A DNA stretch of 64,000 bases, taken from positions 36,792,498 to 36,856,497 of the forward strand of contig OU964921.1 in NCBI GenBank assembly GCA_918807975.1, in the 5' to 3' direction. Numbering within the stretch: position 1 is the first letter of the stretch; the number at the start of each line of letters is the position of its first letter. This DNA comes from Aplidium turbinatum (lineage: Eukaryota; Chordata; Ascidiacea; Aplousobranchia; Polyclinidae). The notes under the pieces are model-generated. The model saw only the letters and a program-made list of their open reading frames with translations, was not told the origin of the DNA and searched no databases. This document shows, piece after piece, positions 61,101 to 64,000 of the stretch. The translations under genes and the position numbers were made by a program.

Positions 61101-63717
61101 GTAAAGTTCGTAGGCAAACATTTTCAAAAGAAGTAACATCACTAGCATTATATTTGACTAATCACTGTTAACTTGTTAACACTGTTAACCTTCTTGTTAA
61201 CTCACCGAAACTTTTTATCTTTTTTTCAAATTGCCATTTTTGACTAAAGCACTTTTAAATTACATTTTTCAAATAGCGAGCTTTCCCAGCACATTACCTC
61301 GGGTACACAAGACCAGAGTTATATCTTTTGTAATGGTGATGGTCACCAAAAAGACATAACAAACTGCTTTTGTTCAATACTTCATAGTGTTTAGCAACAC
61401 AATCATGTCATGTACTGGTGATTGCACGCACTAGTTGAAGTAACACAGCAATTTTAACAAAAGAAACTGCAGTTAGAAAAGTCGCGGTGTCTACATCATA
61501 TCAACATGGAATGATGTCAAATTGCAGCTTTTTTCTGGTTATTAACCGTCAATTAGAAAATCTGGTTTTGTCAGAGCAATGAATTTTGAGCTCCTTACGT
61601 TGGATAATCGCATTTTTTGGGTGCCTCCAAGATATAGATTCAAAATGAATAATGTAGTGAGCTATATTTTATGCTGCTGTAGATTGAACCAAAAGTGGGA
61701 CCATGCTGAAATCAATTTTGACTGATTTAAAACTAAACGGCGAGTGTGCTCAGCTCAATAAAGTTCACCTTCGCTTGGACATAGGCAGGTTCTTTGCCAT
61801 CCATGACAGACATCCACTTCTTTCTGTCAACATCAGAGAGAGCTTGAAAAGTGAAAGTGAACTGTTTTCCGCTTGTGTCCTGGAGGAGGAGGAATAATTG
61901 TTAGCCAAGAAGATCGAACAAAATAAAAAAACAAATAAAATGAAAACCTAAATGGCCTATTTCGTATTGAAAAAATCTTGTCAAAGCTACAACGGACATA
62001 GTGTCAAGCCAGATTATGGGGACCTTGTCTTAGTGCTGCTACACCATTCAGTGCCTTATAAGCAGGGTGCTACTCAAAAATGATTTTAATAGTAGTTTGT
62101 CCCTCGCCGCCGTATTCGTGAACTGAAGAAACCAATCCCAATTTGCGCAAGATGGAGTGAAATTAGTTAAGATGAAACGAAGTGCACATTGGTAAAAAAG
62201 ATATTATTGTCACAAACTAAGATGGCTTTCAAATGGCTACAGATGTCCACAGATACAAATGGCATTATCTAATTAAAAAATGCACATACAAGACGCTTGA
62301 GTTTTTCTATAGTTACCTCCAGATCCAAATCAAAGCAGAATCTTTTGTCGATCGAGTCGGTGCTTCGACGAGTACAAGAAGTGATAATCATGGGATCTAG
62401 GAACTCTATACCAGCCCCAACGGAGCCAGTGTTGGAAGAGGCGTGATACGGCGACGCCATTTGAAAGAGCTTGTTCTCTTTTGTGTACATGCAGAAGTAC
62501 TTGGACCATTTGGAAGTGAGTCTAAATTGGATACACAACGCATGTTACTGGTCAGCAGGCAAGTGAAGGGAGGAAATGTTCACACAAAATAGCAAAACAT
62601 TCGTTACATCTTCCGTACATACGTTGATATGACAAAGATTCAAACCCGTTTGGCTACGCAGGAATTAAAAGTGTTGAATTTGAACGGTCGCATAACTGCA
62701 CATGTTTGATTGGAATTTGATAATCGATTCTACAGATAATGTTTGTAAGAGGACTATTTCTTCTCAACTTGTCTACGATGACAATACAACACCGCTCATG
62801 TTCGCTATCAAACTTCAACCAGTTATCTTTTTCATGGACATATACCTCGCGCTGAGAGGATGTTTCTCCATGAGGAGAAGATAACCTGCTCTTGACCATC
62901 TCTCAGAATGCCAGAGTGAATTATTTTCTTCCGAGTCCGGCCGGTCCGTCATCCTCCTCATCAGAGTTTCTGTTTTATCTTGGGTCCCCTCGAATTGTTC
63001 CCTTGTGGTAACCAAACGCATCTGTATATTAGAAAAACGAATGAAGGAACAACCAAACGTAACCTACACGAGTGTACCCAGCTCGCAAAATTGGTCATTT
63101 TTACAATTATACACAATGTAAAAATTACCAAGTTTGTGCGGTGGGTAATAGTAACAATACATAATAATAAGAAATCGAAGAAATGTGTCTTCGAACAACT
63201 TCGGTGGTATGTAGTGTGAAGCTGTTTAAGTCACGTGCAACCAGTCATGAGTTTTCTGATATTTGGAATCGCTAAAAAATGAGTTAAGTAAAGGTTGCTG
63301 GAATTCAAGGAAATGTTTATGCAAAAAATACTCACACGGATCTTGTTCACAGAAAAACATGCATTGATTTATGACTAAGTTTTGGACAAATTTCACAAAT
63401 TCAATGGCAATTCACACCAAACAATGAAAATGTGTTTAGATACTACGCGCGTTAGTGAAAACGCTATTTTACTTTTCTCCCCAGTCACACACAAGTTCAA
63501 ATTGTGGAAACTTATAATGCAACATCCGTCCAGAAGTTGAAATTCGAAAAAAAAAAATGTAAAAAAACATATCAAAGGACAAACTAAAACATGTCAGTGC
63601 AAGTCGTTTTTTTGATGAACAGTAAGGAAAAGTCGTCTTACATACCTGCAAGTCTTTCATGTAATCTTTGCAGTCTGATGCTGTTTCGTGGGTTTGGTGG
63701 AAGTAATTGAAGTAAAC
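55166..63717 (-). CDS. GRAF-family RhoGAP (ARHGAP26/ARHGAP42/ARHGAP10-like), 5' end outside window
   Basis: Membrane-bending and signalling protein of the BAR-PH-RhoGAP-SH3 class. It stimulates GTP hydrolysis by RhoA/Cdc42-type GTPases and acts at endocytic membranes and adhesions. Exons (plus coordinates): 63646-63717, 62846-63021, 62317-62521, 61769-61879, 60438-60619, 59625-59783, 58685-58844, 57842-58035, 57486-57649, 57214-57243, 56452-57014, 55166-55645. All have GT/AG borders, phases fit throughout, and they give 831 codons plus TAA. Read in order: end of BAR (NYFHQTHETASDCKDYM, REQFEGTQ); PH ending RRSTDSIDKRFCFDLDLE; RhoGAP with arginine finger in GIYRLVGV, NLPEPIMTFE and NLGVCFGPTLMR; a Ser/Pro/Lys linker; SH3 with ALYDCKAEQVNELSF and GLIPRNYVEFI at the C-terminus. 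Order and spacing match vertebrate GRAFs. The start and most of BAR lie right of the window. A 30-bp microexon (57214-57243) adds about ten linker residues. Confidence 0.96.
56300..56345. mobile_element. Half copy of palindromic MITE
   Basis: CCAGCCAGCAAATCAGCTCC followed by TTGCATTGATTCGACGTCTG; one arm and the core only. It lies in the last GRAF intron. Confidence 0.6.
58328..58490. repeat. Long inverted repeat in a GRAF intron
   Basis: Arms of about 66 bases, 58328-58393 and 58424-58490, pair with a handful of differences (ACCTCTACAGCCTGTTTCAT against ATAAAACAGACTGTAGAGGT) around a ~30-base AT-rich loop with GAATTC at its centre. Could be a MITE or a double-stranded-RNA hairpin source. 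Confidence 0.8.
58905..59180 (+). mobile_element. LINE fragment: ORF2 C-terminus
   Basis: Plus strand reads EHVLRKEERSFLRKALTLKV, then GKGKRGRPKKQTGEEWGR: the GHVLR...GKRGRGRPK end of non-LTR reverse-transcriptase ORFs, here decayed and followed by GATGATGA. It lies antisense in a GRAF intron and is a different subfamily from the copy at 33.2 kb. Confidence 0.7.
59831..59923. mobile_element. Palindromic MITE, CAACCAAG variant
   Basis: Ends CAACCAAG/CTTGGTTGG around the shared core TTGATTCAACGTCTGCAAGC and its mirror. It lies in a GRAF intron. Confidence 0.72.
60886..61021. repeat. Inverted-repeat element with TTCGGTGAGTCCGA ends
   Basis: Left arm TTCGGTGAGTCCGA (60886-60899) and right arm TCGGACTCACCGAA (61008-61021) are perfect complements. 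An additional ACTCACCGAA copy lies just inside the right arm. About 136 bp, in a GRAF intron, probably a MITE. Confidence 0.65.
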
Positions 63718-63895
63718 CTAAAGTGGGTGGGTGGTAAACTTTGATCATTTACAGGTACGCTTATTTTTTAAGACCTGTGGTATTGTTAAAAGCAACAGCA
63801 CACTTAAGATAGGGGGAGTGTGATATCACAGGAAACTGGTTAACAAAAGACAAAAGCTCAACAGGAGTTGAACCAGCGCCCACGCATCATCTGTG

Positions 63896-63954
63896 CCCAG
63901 ACAATAAATCGGTCGCTGTTTACATTGCAAAAAACGACTGATCTGTTGTCTGGG
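63896..63954. mobile_element. Short palindromic MITE of the CCCAGACA...TGTCTGGG type
   Basis: Starts CCCAGACAATAAATCGGTCG and ends GATCTGTTGTCTGGG, followed by TA. The 59-bp form lacks the long core seen at 2728-2815. It lies upstream of the last visible GRAF exon. Confidence 0.7.
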
Positions 63955-64000
63955 TATGCAATATGCATTCATGCGGCCACGTAAAGTGGTTTGTCAACTC

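Overview
This window is nuclear DNA from an animal. It is AT-rich, the genes are split by many short introns with clear GT/AG junctions, and it holds tRNA-derived SINEs, LINE ends, hAT, Harbinger and pogo-type DNA elements and one BEL/Pao LTR element. A RhoGAP of the BAR-PH-RhoGAP-SH3 type and a rhodopsin-class peptide GPCR mark it as metazoan. Vitamin-B6 synthase genes, which vertebrates and insects lack, point to a marine invertebrate. The GPCR and repeat content suggest a deuterostome such as an ascidian, but the species cannot be fixed from sequence alone.

Four host genes can be read exon by exon. (1) PDX1 (SNZ/PdxS), minus strand, 342-8349: eight exons in consistent phase, with the last ~20-25 codons not found and probably beyond the left edge. 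(2) PDX2 (SNO/PdxT), plus strand, 15253-17490: four exons, first coding exon not found. The two are divergently placed and encode the synthase and glutaminase halves of one enzyme, pyridoxal 5'-phosphate synthase. (3) A GPCR of 489 residues, minus strand, 31798-38321: eight exons, all phases closing, with an unusually long acidic, Tyr-rich second extracellular loop. (4) A GRAF-family RhoGAP (ARHGAP26/42-like), minus strand, 55166-63717: twelve exons covering the end of BAR, then PH, RhoGAP, a Ser/Pro-rich linker and SH3. Its 5' end lies beyond the right edge.

Most of the rest is mobile DNA. PDX1 intron 1 holds a decayed multi-copy ORF family interrupted by a pogo-type element. 11.5-12.1 kb holds a degenerate P2X7-tail-like domain. 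21.4-30.5 kb is a BEL/Pao element with LTRs that look identical and a 5-bp target duplication; it sits inside a palindromic MITE and itself contains a hAT-Charlie copy. A THAP-domain ORF lies at 43.1-43.5 kb. 50.3-51.7 kb is a hAT element containing a second hAT-like element. At least seven hAT-type insertions have readable 8-bp duplications. A palindromic MITE family with a shared core is scattered in introns and spacers, two tRNA-SINE families are present, and several long hairpins are unexplained. The long stretches 38.4-43.0, 43.5-47.1, 47.8-50.3 and 52.5-55.1 kb show no convincing genes.
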